A DNA stretch of 64,000 nucleotides from Bacteroidota bacterium (GTDB taxonomy: Bacteria > Bacteroidota > Bacteroidia > Bacteroidales > Bacteroidaceae): the NCBI GenBank assembly GCA_023426145.1, contig JAFABG010000037.1, forward strand, positions 6,403 to 70,402, read 5' to 3'. Positions 35,684 to 43,777 of the stretch are shown one piece after another. How positions within the stretch are numbered: the first letter of the stretch is position 1; each line of letters begins with the position of its first letter. Below the pieces are notes generated by a model. The model saw only the letters and a list, made by a program, of their open reading frames with translations, had not been told where the DNA came from and did no database searches. A program made the translations under genes and the position numbers.

Positions 35684-37318
35684 TCAGAAATCGGCATCTT
35701 TTTGTATGCTAATTAAGTCGCCATAAACAGGATGACGAAATTCAATATACTCGGCGTGCAAATAGAGTCTATCTGCTTTCTTGCCGTAGAGTTCATCCCC
35801 TAAAATAGGACAGCCTAATCCCTTTGGATGGGCGGCGTGTACGCGCAATTGATGTGTACGTCCTGTTAATGGATATAATAAGATTCGAGTGCATGCATCA
35901 GTTTCAGCAACGACTTGGTAGGTAGTGATGGCAACTTTGCCTTGTTCTTCACTTACCATCTGACGTGGTCGATCTAAAGGATTCGGGCAAATAGGCAGCT
36001 CTATTCTTCCAGCTTCCTTCTGTTCTTTTAAAGTGCCGTCAAGTATAGCAACATATCTTTTCTTGATCGTTCGCTTCTCAAACTGCGCTTGCAGATGTTG
36101 GTGAACCTCTTTTGTTTTGGCTATCAGTAATAACCCTGAAGTAGCCATATCCAGCCGATGTACAATCATAGGCCCAGTCGCTTCTGGATATTTTTCTTTT
36201 AGGCGGCTGTACACCGAATCTATATTTTCGGCTTTACCGGGAACCGATAGCATGCCAGCCGGTTTGTTGACTATCAATAGCCATTCATCCTCATAAACAA
36301 TTTCAAGAACCGTTTCTTTATGTATATTGTTTAACAATGGATTTTCATCGACTTCTAGCCCTTGGAGCATGTGTTGCAGAATCGGTTCGCATTTTCCCTT
36401 GCATGATGGGTAATATGATCCATGGTGACGGATCTCATTTTTAGGAGAATTACCCCACCAGAACTCTGCCATGGCTAGTGGCTTTAATTTATGAAGAAAA
36501 GCATATTGTAGCAATTTGGGTAAGGCACATTCGCCTGCTCCTGCCGGAGGCGTTTTATGAACAGTTTGTTCGAAGATCAGGCCTAGATCTTTCACCTCTC
36601 CTTTGGCATTCCATAGGAGAAATTGGTTGAATAGCTTTTGTTGTAAAGCAGCAGAACGCTCTTTTCGTTCAGTCTTTAAGGCATCAATTTCTTCTTCGAA
36701 ACGACTGACTTCTTTCTGACTTTCTTCAATCCTCTGTTTCCAGTCCTTCTCTAAACGTTTGTATTCGGCTTTCTGGAACTGACTTTCTCGAATCAAGTCT
36801 TGTTGTTCTTTGTCCGTAAGTGCAGGGGCAGAATGTCTACGAATCTCTCTCGCTTCCTTGGCTGTTTTTAGCGCCAATTTGGCTTGTTGCAAGCTCAGTC
36901 CAGCTTCTTGAATTTCTTCCTTAAGCTTATTTTTAGCAGTGCTAAAATGAATATGATGTACTAATTCCGAGATTCGTCTGTTGATGCATGATATCTGTTC
37001 TTCTTCTTTTCTGAAGAAGCCTTGAGGCTGCAATAAGTCGTAAACAGGAGGTACGAAATAAGCGTGCTGATTTTTTCCGTCAAGATTGCCCGAAAAAGCG
37101 GCAAGAAAACCGATAACTTCTTCAGAAGTCTGTACAACAAGCACGCCAAACATTTTCCCAAGGGTTAATTCCTTTAGCCATTCTTTTTGTTCAGCGATGT
37201 ATTTCTTCACTTCTTCTGCCGCTAATACACACAAAGGGTGTGGAGTGTAATGAAAAGGAAAAGTAAACTTTTCCGGTAATGTAATATGAGTAACAGGTGA
37301 GTTGAAAAAATGTATCAT
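35684..37318 (-). CDS. RluA-family pseudouridine synthase with long N-terminal extension
   Basis: A 544-residue protein. The C-terminal third (from about 335) is a RluA-class pseudouridine synthase: VNKPAGMLSVPG, the catalytic aspartate in MIVHRLDMATSGLLLIAKT, and LYPLTGRTHQLRVHAAH. It isomerises specific uridines in rRNA or tRNA. The first 330 residues include a strongly charged coiled coil (about 120-220) and lack an S4 domain. Such long forms occur in Bacteroidetes. The target uridine cannot be assigned. Confidence 0.85.
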   Translation of the reverse strand: MIHFFNSPVTHITLPEKFTFPFHYTPHPLCVLAAEEVKKYIAEQKEWLKELTLGKMFGVLVVQTSEEVIGFLAAFSGNLDGKNQHAYFVPPVYDLLQPQGFFRKEEEQISCINRRISELVHHIHFSTAKNKLKEEIQEAGLSLQQAKLALKTAKEAREIRRHSAPALTDKEQQDLIRESQFQKAEYKRLEKDWKQRIEESQKEVSRFEEEIDALKTERKERSAALQQKLFNQFLLWNAKGEVKDLGLIFEQTVHKTPPAGAGECALPKLLQYAFLHKLKPLAMAEFWWGNSPKNEIRHHGSYYPSCKGKCEPILQHMLQGLEVDENPLLNNIHKETVLEIVYEDEWLLIVNKPAGMLSVPGKAENIDSVYSRLKEKYPEATGPMIVHRLDMATSGLLLIAKTKEVHQHLQAQFEKRTIKKRYVAILDGTLKEQKEAGRIELPICPNPLDRPRQMVSEEQGKVAITTYQVVAETDACTRILLYPLTGRTHQLRVHAAHPKGLGCPILGDELYGKKADRLYLHAEYIEFRHPVYGDLISIQKDADF

Positions 37319-37416
37319 CGTTATATCTGAATATCGTTATCGGTGCAAAAGTAAAGTAAATCTGCGGAATTTATCCTATATTTGTTTTCAAGTTTGAATC
37401 AAAGCAGGAGGGAGCG

Positions 37417-37938
37417 ATGACAGAGATAACAAAATTTGCATTTGTGGGTAACAGCCATATGGCTTTTTGGGCACTAAATATTTATTTTCCTCATTGGGAA
37501 TGTACCAATTATGGTGCTCCGGGTGAAGGATTAAACTATGTAGAATCCTTTTCGGTCGATCTTTCCGATCAGTATGTAGTCATCCAATTTGGTACCAATG
37601 ATATTTACCAGCTTAATGATGAAAATGTGGATGCCTACGTAGAACGATATGTGAAGGCAGTGCTTTCTATTTCTTCATTGAAAACTTTTCTTTATTGTAT
37701 CTTTCCTCGCAATGATTATGATGATTACAGTACCGCTGTGAATCAATTCATTCGCATGCTGAATCGGAAAATCCAACAACGGTTAGAAGGATCGGCTATC
37801 GTCTTTTTGGATATTTTCGACCGATTATTGCTCAATGGCAGACTTGATCCAGATCTAACTATTGATGATTTGCATTTAAATGGGAAAGGGTATAGTATAT
37901 TAACTGAGACTTTGAAGCAGGCTTTTGAAAGCATATAG
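37417..37938 (+). CDS. SGNH-family hydrolase
   Basis: A 173-residue protein with the blocks of SGNH/GDSL esterases: block I VGNSHMAFW with Ser13 (Asn in place of the usual Asp), an oxyanion Gly in YGAPGEG, block III IQFGTNDIYQL, and block V TIDDLHLNGKGY with the Asp-His pair. There is no signal peptide, so it acts in the cytoplasm. It is preceded by an unusually good AGGAGGGAG ribosome-binding site and a TATATTTG -7 element (37377-37384). The substrate is unknown. Confidence 0.82.
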   Translation: MTEITKFAFVGNSHMAFWALNIYFPHWECTNYGAPGEGLNYVESFSVDLSDQYVVIQFGTNDIYQLNDENVDAYVERYVKAVLSISSLKTFLYCIFPRNDYDDYSTAVNQFIRMLNRKIQQRLEGSAIVFLDIFDRLLLNGRLDPDLTIDDLHLNGKGYSILTETLKQAFESI

Positions 37939-38053
37939 TTGTAATCATCCGCCTAGTTTGCTCTTTTGCCTCTATAATAGATATCATATCGTTTATTTTT
38001 TCTATTTTTGCAGTTCAAAATAAAATGTATTATTCCCATAAAGCGATAAAAAG

Positions 38054-38521
38054 GTGGAAAAAGTAGTAATCAATTCGTATGAAGAATTTGAAAAATTAGT
38101 AGGTCAGCAGATTGGTGTTTCTGATTATGTAGAGCTATCACAGGAACGTATTAATCTTTTTGCTGAGGCAACATTAGACAACCAATGGATTCATGTGGAT
38201 ACCGAGCGTGCTAAAACAGACAGTCCTTACCACAGCACGATAGCTCATGGCTATTTGACCCTCTCTATGCTTCCTTACCTTTGGAATCAAGTGATTCAGG
38301 TCAATAATCTGAAAATGATGATTAATTACGGTATGGATAAAATGAAATTCGGACAAGCTGTATTGGCCGGTCAAAGTATTCGTTTATCCACTACATTGCA
38401 TTCACTAGCTAATTTGCGTGGAGTTGCAAAAGCTGAAATCAAGTTTGCCATTGAAATTAAGGACCAACCTAAGAAAGCGTTGGAAGGAATTGCTGTATTC
38501 CTTTATTACTTTAATGCGTAA
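38054..38521 (+). CDS. MaoC-like hot-dog dehydratase
   Basis: A 155-residue protein starting at GTG 38054. It has the hydratase-2 motif: FAEATLDNQWIHVDTERA with the catalytic Asp and His, then STIAHGYLTLSML. Members hydrate or dehydrate acyl-CoA or acyl-ACP thioesters. A TATTTTTG -7 element lies at 38003-38010. No fatty-acid genes are adjacent, so the physiological substrate is uncertain. Confidence 0.85.
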   Translation: MEKVVINSYEEFEKLVGQQIGVSDYVELSQERINLFAEATLDNQWIHVDTERAKTDSPYHSTIAHGYLTLSMLPYLWNQVIQVNNLKMMINYGMDKMKFGQAVLAGQSIRLSTTLHSLANLRGVAKAEIKFAIEIKDQPKKALEGIAVFLYYFNA

Positions 38522-38545
38522 TTGATAGCTTATCGAAGAGATAAA

Positions 38546-38592
38546 GCCAAGAGGTTGCTCACTAAGCTATACCTCTTGGCTTTTTATTTTTT
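38546..38592 (+). terminator. Terminator of the MaoC gene, inside the converging gene's 3' end
   Basis: GCCAAGAGGT (38546-38555) pairs with ACCTCTTGGC (38571-38580) across a 15-nt loop, followed by a T-rich run from 38581. The stop codon of the minus-strand gene (38562-38564) lies in the loop, so one arm of the stem encodes that gene's last residues. Confidence 0.8.
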
Positions 38593-39098
38593 AAAGTCTT
38601 CAATGTGTTTTTGTGTACAGAACGTATAGCTGGAACTAGATATTCAGGTTCCAGCATTTCCAATAGTGCGCGAAATTCTTCTAGCAGTTCCGGAATCGAT
38701 TTTGTCAATTGATAGGCTAGTTTCATACAAAGAGATTGCACTCCTGGAGGCTCTTCACGCGATACCATATGTGTCAGGCAAAAATCAAGTAAGTCCACTC
38801 TTGGTGGATCGGGCATTGACTGCTTACACAATAAGTTCAGAAGCATTCTTCGTTTACCCGAATGGGTGCTCTTTAGTGTAGCATCAATCAATTCATCCTG
38901 CTTGTTAGTCAACCATTCCATTTCCGACCTAGTGAAGTGTGTACCAACCCACAAGGCTTGGTAAGAGACAATATGATCTTCATCAAAAAACAATTGATAA
39001 ATTTCCGCTAAAAGCTTTTCATCCTCTTCTATCAAGTGAAGAATCTCTTTAATGGTTTCTATGTGTACTCGTTCGGAAAGTTTGGTGCGTAAATTCAT
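38562..39098 (-). CDS. Uncharacterised alpha-helical (HEAT-like) protein
   Basis: A 178-residue soluble protein predicted from composition to be all helical, with paired helices suggestive of HEAT-like repeats. It has no signal peptide. It follows the beta-lactamase gene by 5 nt on the same strand and is probably cotranscribed. I do not recognise the family. Its last codons form one arm of the terminator of the converging MaoC gene. Confidence 0.65.
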   Translation of the reverse strand: MNLRTKLSERVHIETIKEILHLIEEDEKLLAEIYQLFFDEDHIVSYQALWVGTHFTRSEMEWLTNKQDELIDATLKSTHSGKRRMLLNLLCKQSMPDPPRVDLLDFCLTHMVSREEPPGVQSLCMKLAYQLTKSIPELLEEFRALLEMLEPEYLVPAIRSVHKNTLKTLKNKKPRGIA

Positions 39099-39103
39099 TT
39101 TTA

Positions 39104-39991
39104 TTATTTAGGTTGTTGGGTCACATAATCATAGACCATACGTGAAAGGTTTGCTATAATTTGGCTATTTTCCTGAGGGCTTTCATTAGAGTCTTTCACG
39201 AATACTGCTATGCTATAAGAGCGTCCATCAGGTAAATTGACAAAGCCTATATCATTGCAACCGATCATTTGCCCCTTGGCATTAAACGGCCCTGTTCCGG
39301 TCTTATGTCCAATAACTACTTTCTTCTCAAGTAAGGGAGCAGCAAGTCGATCTAGTCCTGTTTTGCACTCAATCATGGTTTGGTAGATATAGTCTTTGTA
39401 TACTTTATTAAAGAGTGTGTCGTGACGAAATATTTCCAGCAGTTTGGCAGCAGCTAGCGGTGTGCTCCAGTTACCGTAACAGCGGTTTACGTCTTGACTC
39501 ATCTCATGCTCAGTATACTTTATCTCACAGTCATGCACGCCAAGCGAATGAATATATGCGTTTGTTAAGCCCGTTCCTCCCTGATAGTCAAAAAGAATGT
39601 CGCAAGCATTATTATCGCTTAGTTGAAGCGTGTATTTCAATAAATCTGCAATACTCATTTCAAATCCTCCTTCTGGAAATTTATCGCGAAGCGGACTATA
39701 AGTGACAGGCTTCAAATCCTCCTTTTTAATCAGGATAGGAGTTTTAAGTGATTGTTTCTTCTGATCTAAATAATGGGCTAATCCTAATGCCTGATGGAAT
39801 TTGTAGACGCTCATTAAGGGATAATGTACATCGTTATTTACGGTAATTGTATCTTTTCCATCGATGATGACAGCAATTCCTATTTCTGCTTTTTTCTCTT
39901 TTATAGCTTGTTGAAGCTGCTTTTGAAGTTGAATTTGCTGGGCAAACATAAATGTAGGGACCAGACAAAGGAGTAGGGCTATTTTACGCAT
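39104..39991 (-). CDS. Class A beta-lactamase, CblA/CepA/CfxA-like
   Basis: A 295-residue exported serine beta-lactamase with signal peptide ending at FMFAQQ. The active-site motifs are Ser61-Val-Tyr-Lys64, Ser125-Asp-Asn127 (LSDNNACD) and Lys230-Thr-Gly232 (GHKTGTG). Glu161 or Glu163 is the candidate general base. The surrounding NWSTP and NDIGFVNLPDGR segments are typical of the Bacteroides A2 subgroup. It should hydrolyse cephalosporins and penicillins in the periplasm. A near-perfect promoter lies upstream. Confidence 0.92.
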   Translation of the reverse strand: MRKIALLLCLVPTFMFAQQIQLQKQLQQAIKEKKAEIGIAVIIDGKDTITVNNDVHYPLMSVYKFHQALGLAHYLDQKKQSLKTPILIKKEDLKPVTYSPLRDKFPEGGFEMSIADLLKYTLQLSDNNACDILFDYQGGTGLTNAYIHSLGVHDCEIKYTEHEMSQDVNRCYGNWSTPLAAAKLLEIFRHDTLFNKVYKDYIYQTMIECKTGLDRLAAPLLEKKVVIGHKTGTGPFNAKGQMIGCNDIGFVNLPDGRSYSIAVFVKDSNESPQENSQIIANLSRMVYDYVTQQPK

Positions 39992-40036
39992 AGTGAATAA
40001 TTATTTTCAGAGTTTATAACTGTGATTTTCAATCTA

Positions 40037-40067
40037 CAAAGATATAAATACTATGCTTTTAGACAAA
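40037..40067 (-). promoter_or_regulatory. Consensus promoter of the beta-lactamase
   Basis: On the minus strand TTTG (40064-40067), 19 nt, TATCTTTG (40037-40044), a full match to the Bacteroidetes consensus. The leader to the ATG is about 42 nt. Confidence 0.75.
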
Positions 40068-40095
40068 TACTTATGCGAAAATTGTAAGCTTAATT

Positions 40096-40956
40096 TTATT
40101 TAAGCATACGCTTGTAAGCTTCTTTTAAAGATAGCGCGCAAGGTGATTGAGGAGCATAAGTGATGATCGTTTCTTTTTTAACTTGTGCTTCCACCATTTT
40201 TCTATCGAATGGCAATTCGGCAAGAATGGGCAATTTCAGGCATTTGCAGAAATGTCGAATTGCTTTATACTCTTGCTTGTTGATATTGCATTTATTGATA
40301 ATCACCAACATATTTCGGCAGAAAGAAAGAGTGACTTGATAAATTCTTTTTAAGTCCGATATGCCAGACTGGGTAGGTTCACAAACAATGATCACTCGAT
40401 CCATTCCGGTGATGGTTGATAAGACAGGGCATCCGATCCCCGGCGGACCATCTAATAGTTGCAAAGCAATATTTTCTTTTTCCTGCTGTTGGTCTGCTAT
40501 GGTTCTTATTCTAGCCACCATTTTTCCCGAGTTGTCGTCTCCTGGGTTTAAATGTCCGTGTACAAGTACACCGTGTTCAAAATGGCTTTGATAAATTACA
40601 CTTTTAGCCTCGTCAACCAACGTTATAGCTTGTTGTGGACAAAGGTGCTGACATAATCCGCATCCTTCACATAACACTTGATTCACTTCTATTTTTGCAT
40701 TCTCAAGGCTGATGGAGTGGTAAGCACAATGATCCACACACATACCACATTGAGTGCAAAGTTCGTGATCGATGACGACATGATTCCCAGACACAAATGG
40801 TTCTTTCTCCTTTATTTCATGTTCGAAAAGAAGGGGGAGATTAGAGGCGTCCACATCACTATCAATGGCAATTACTTTTGGGGATAAGGCAATGAATGCA
40901 GCTGTAATACTCGATTTTCCAGTGCCACCCTTCCCACTAACAATAGCTATTTTCAT
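40096..40956 (-). CDS. Ferredoxin-containing MinD/ParA-like ATPase (ORP-cluster type)
   Basis: A 286-residue ATPase with a deviant Walker A (SGKGGTGKSS) at the N-terminus and an inserted pair of [4Fe-4S] motifs (CTQCGMCVDHC and CEGCGLCQHLC, about residues 67-110). The MinD core resumes after it, with DGPPGIGCPV. It is last of a five-gene operon and overlaps the related ATPase by 20 nt. In Desulfovibrio, paired ATPases of this kind act with the orange protein (ORP) complex. Here the role is inferred from that gene set. Confidence 0.85.
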   Translation of the reverse strand: MKIAIVSGKGGTGKSSITAAFIALSPKVIAIDSDVDASNLPLLFEHEIKEKEPFVSGNHVVIDHELCTQCGMCVDHCAYHSISLENAKIEVNQVLCEGCGLCQHLCPQQAITLVDEAKSVIYQSHFEHGVLVHGHLNPGDDNSGKMVARIRTIADQQQEKENIALQLLDGPPGIGCPVLSTITGMDRVIIVCEPTQSGISDLKRIYQVTLSFCRNMLVIINKCNINKQEYKAIRHFCKCLKLPILAELPFDRKMVEAQVKKETIITYAPQSPCALSLKEAYKRMLK

Positions 40957-41806
40957 AGTTCAATATTTGAGTTAGTATGGTTTCAAAAACCTCTTTTATA
41001 TGGGTTAGATAGTCTATGGGTAGATTCCCTTCTGCATACAATTTGGCTATCTCTTCATCATACGGTATCTGTGCCAAAATCTCTATATTCTCGGCTTCTA
41101 AATACTTGCTCATATCGCTAAACCCTAAGTCAGCTCTATTGATGATCACTCCGAATTTTACATTTAATGAGTTTAGTACCTCAATGGTTTGTTTTAAATC
41201 ACTGAGTCCAAAGGGTGTTGGTTCTGTGACTAATAGCACAAAATGAGATAGGAGTACTGAATGTACAAAAGGGCATGAACATCCCGGAGGAGCATCCAGC
41301 AAGATATGGGTTGCCCCAGTATTTATTGCTCTTTGGATAGTTTCTTGAATGACCGGTACGGGTGAGTTCTGCTTAACGTTCACTTTTCCTTCTACTAACT
41401 TGGGTTGTCCGTTTCGCTCATACACAGATACTTTGCCTCTATTTTTCCAACTCGTTTCAATAGCTCCTTCCTTACATACATATTCACAGGCATGACATCC
41501 ATGACAATTGTCATCCATTAGTTTGATATAAGATACGGAAGGAATACACGTAATAGCATGAAAGTGGCAAAGGTCTGCACAAGCACTACAATACACACAT
41601 TTATCCTCATTAATAGATGGGATAAACGATTTGACTAGATGTTCTTCCGTCCGATTCATCTTCAAAAAGATGGAATCGTTGGGTACTTCAGCATCACAGT
41701 CCGCTAAGACCACATCCATGCCCAATGAATCCATCAGTCTGAAAAGATTGGTAGAAATAAAAGTTTTACCTGTTCCGCCTTTCCCACTGGCAATTGCTAT
41801 TCGCAT
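40937..41806 (-). CDS. Second ferredoxin-containing MinD-like ATPase
   Basis: A 289-residue paralog of the following gene. It has SGKGGTGKTFIST, two [4Fe-4S] motifs (CVYCSACADLC and CHGCHACEYVC) and DAPPGCSCPFVHS. The start is taken at the internal ATG seven codons inside the longest open frame, which itself begins with TTG. It overlaps the NifX-like gene upstream and the ATPase gene downstream, showing tight translational coupling. It probably forms a heterodimer with its neighbour. Confidence 0.85.
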   Translation of the reverse strand: MRIAIASGKGGTGKTFISTNLFRLMDSLGMDVVLADCDAEVPNDSIFLKMNRTEEHLVKSFIPSINEDKCVYCSACADLCHFHAITCIPSVSYIKLMDDNCHGCHACEYVCKEGAIETSWKNRGKVSVYERNGQPKLVEGKVNVKQNSPVPVIQETIQRAINTGATHILLDAPPGCSCPFVHSVLLSHFVLLVTEPTPFGLSDLKQTIEVLNSLNVKFGVIINRADLGFSDMSKYLEAENIEILAQIPYDEEIAKLYAEGNLPIDYLTHIKEVFETILTQILNYENSYC

Positions 41807-42195
41807 GTATGCTCGTGGTTTTCGCAAGCGTTATTGCTAAGTTGAAGTGTGTTCGAAAGGAATTCTTTCACTAGGATAGACGGATTAAGTGATTCTGCCC
41901 CCGTGCAGATTGATATGCCGTTTTGTTTGAAAAGATCACACGCTTTTTTACCCATACCTCCTGCAATTACCAGCTCAGCGCCTTGTTCTTTTACCCATTT
42001 CGGATACAAGCCTGGTTCGTGTACTGGAGGCGTTAGGTACCATTCCTTTAGAATCTCTGTTTGATTCACTTTGGCAAAATAAAAGATTTCGCAATGTCCA
42101 AAGTGCTGGCTCAATGAGCCGTTTGTCGTAGGTATGGCTATTGTGCATTCAACTGCACTATTGCATATTGCTGCTGTTGTTTTTTCGATTGACAT
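41797..42195 (-). CDS. NifX/ORP-fold metal-cofactor-binding protein
   Basis: A 132-residue protein of the dinitrogenase Fe-Mo-cofactor-binding fold (NifX/NafY/orange protein). It has TNGSLSQHFGHCEIFYFAKV and AELVIAGGMGKKACDLF. The C-terminal tail is rich in Cys and His (CENHEHTCE), suggesting metal binding. It sits 2 nt after a second member of the family. There are no nitrogenase genes, so a nitrogen-fixation role is unlikely. Confidence 0.82.
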   Translation of the reverse strand: MSIEKTTAAICNSAVECTIAIPTTNGSLSQHFGHCEIFYFAKVNQTEILKEWYLTPPVHEPGLYPKWVKEQGAELVIAGGMGKKACDLFKQNGISICTGAESLNPSILVKEFLSNTLQLSNNACENHEHTCE

Positions 42196-42197
42196 AA

Positions 42198-42521
42198 TTA
42201 TTCTTGTTTTGAAATTAGTAACGCTATAATATCTTGGATCGTTTTTTCCTGCTTAATCATTATCATTTGAATCTTAAGATCGTTGATTAGCCCCTTTATT
42301 TTAATCCCGAATTCGCCAGAGACTATTTTGGTAACCCCTAGCTTGGCCACACAGCTCACTGCTGCAGGTCCAGCACCTTCTTCTGCATCTAAACTAGGAT
42401 TCTCTATAAAGTCCAACTTTTGTGTTTCGGTGTCATAGATTGCGAAATAAGCACATCGGCCAAATCGCGAATCAATCAGTGATTTTTCACTGTTTCCTTT
42501 ACTGGTAATAGCTATTATCAT
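42198..42521 (-). CDS. Second NifX/ORP-fold protein
   Basis: A 107-residue single-domain protein of the same fold (SLIDSRFGRCAYFAIYDTET, then GAGPAAVSCVAKLGVTKIVSG). It is closer to the orange protein than its neighbour in length and layout. In Desulfovibrio the orange protein binds a mixed Mo-Cu sulfide cluster; whether this one does cannot be seen. It is the second gene of the operon, 20 nt after the regulator. Confidence 0.82.
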   Translation of the reverse strand: MIIAITSKGNSEKSLIDSRFGRCAYFAIYDTETQKLDFIENPSLDAEEGAGPAAVSCVAKLGVTKIVSGEFGIKIKGLINDLKIQMIMIKQEKTIQDIIALLISKQE

Positions 42522-42541
42522 TCAGTTATCTATTTTAATGG

Positions 42542-43042
42542 TTAGAAATTGGCGTATTTTTTACGAGTGCATCTCTTGTTTGTGCAATGGTCCTCCTCAT
42601 TAGAATCGCGTGGAATTAAATTTGTGTTGATGTTATAAACTTCTACTTTTTTACTTCCGCAAAGTGGGCATCTGCTGTCTTCTTCCTCATTTCCAACGAT
42701 AGAGAAAATAGCACCACATTGTCCGCAAGTTCTCCACTGATCGTCAAGTTTTACTTTCCCCCCTTCAACAATAATTCTACGTCCTTCTACGAAAGCTTTT
42801 CCTATTTTTTCGCGCGCAGACATGTAGATACGTGTAAACGTAGGGCGAGAAATTCCCATAATTTTTGCCGATTCAATTTGAGTATTTTTTTCATAGTCGT
42901 TTAAGCGAATCGCTTCATATTCTTCATAGTTTAGAAATATCGCTTTTTGTTTTTGTAGTTTTGTTTCTCCACCATACGGTTTGAACCCGGAAATGGTTGG
43001 TATAGAAGAAATTATTCTAATATTCTTGGGTCTCCCTTTCAT
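42542..43042 (-). CDS. DUF134 helix-turn-helix regulator with zinc ribbon
   Basis: A 166-residue DUF134 (UPF0251) protein from the ATG complementary to 43040-43042; an upstream frame from 43087 contains the promoter and is rejected. It opens with the family's GRPKNIRII, then has a helix-turn-helix (NYEEYEAIRLNDYEKNTQ, AKIMGISRPTFTRI). It ends in a zinc-ribbon-like CGQCGAIFS...CPLCGSKK and a Cys-rich tail. DUF134 proteins accompany ORP-type clusters. A palindrome in its own promoter suggests autoregulation. Confidence 0.85.
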   Translation of the reverse strand: MKGRPKNIRIISSIPTISGFKPYGGETKLQKQKAIFLNYEEYEAIRLNDYEKNTQIESAKIMGISRPTFTRIYMSAREKIGKAFVEGRRIIVEGGKVKLDDQWRTCGQCGAIFSIVGNEEEDSRCPLCGSKKVEVYNINTNLIPRDSNEEDHCTNKRCTRKKYANF

Positions 43043-43064
43043 TATTTTGTTCTTTTTATTTCTG

Positions 43065-43095
43065 CAAATATATGAACTATTGTTCATATATCAAA
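43065..43095 (-). promoter_or_regulatory. Promoter with embedded operator for the ORP-like operon
   Basis: On the minus strand TTTG (43092-43095), exactly 19 nt, TATATTTG (43065-43072). The palindrome TATATGAAC-N4-GTTCATATA (43069-43090) fills the spacer and overlaps the -7 element, so a bound protein would block the polymerase. The DUF134 regulator is the obvious candidate. Confidence 0.75.
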
Positions 43096-43245
43096 GTGAT
43101 TCATTAACTTTATTTTAGTTTAAAAGGATAAATTGCCAGAAAGAAAGGCAAAATTGCTAATGGTTATTAGAAATAATTTTCTCATTTTTGTAGCATCAAT
43201 CAATAGGCACCTTGCCTATACCGATCATTTTAATAGATTTAGACA

Positions 43246-43635
43246 GTGAAAAAGTTTTTATCAATCCTATTCGTTACCCTCTATATTGTAATGTCTTCCG
43301 GCATTATGATCAGCTTCCATTATTGTATGGGAAGTTTGGCTGATTGGGAATTTGGTACACTTGCCCATTGCTCTTCTTGTGCGCATAAAGACGGCCTTTC
43401 TTGCAATTGCTGTTCTATGCAAACCGAATTTATTAAGTTGGCAGCCGACCACAAAACTGAACACACTCATGTGGCAGATTTTACTCCCGTCGTGCTCGAC
43501 TTACTTGCGGATTTGTGGGAGAATCATTTATTATCTGAAGCCAAAGAGGATAGCAACCTAACGTTTCGCCTCGATTCTGATTTCAGAAGAGATGAAGTTC
43601 CTATTTTTATCCACAACTGTCTCTTCTTGATTTAG
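43246..43635 (+). CDS. HYC_CC_PP-type small exported protein
   Basis: A 129-residue protein starting at GTG 43246 with a hydrophobic signal or anchor helix. It has the family motifs ISFHYCMG and CNCCSMQTEFIKL and a C-terminal IHNCLFLI. The Cys/His pairs suggest copper or another soft metal. It is first in line before a copper-type RND pump, fitting a metal-sensing or metal-handling role. The usual Pro-Pro near the C-terminus seems absent. Confidence 0.75.
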   Translation: MKKFLSILFVTLYIVMSSGIMISFHYCMGSLADWEFGTLAHCSSCAHKDGLSCNCCSMQTEFIKLAADHKTEHTHVADFTPVVLDLLADLWENHLLSEAKEDSNLTFRLDSDFRRDEVPIFIHNCLFLI

Positions 43636-43777
43636 CCGATTTCATTCTTATTTTTCTTCTCATTTTCTTTCTTAATGTGCTATGCATTGAGAACTGAAAT
43701 CGTGTACTTTTTGTTGTACTTATTAGTAGGCAAAAAGAAAGCTATTCATTGATTATAAACTTGATAATAGAATAAGA

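Noticed and set aside
42198..43042. Nitrogen-fixation genes (nifX)
   Set aside because: There is no nitrogenase or nifB/E/N gene nearby. The paired ferredoxin ATPases and DUF134 regulator fit an ORP-type cluster better.
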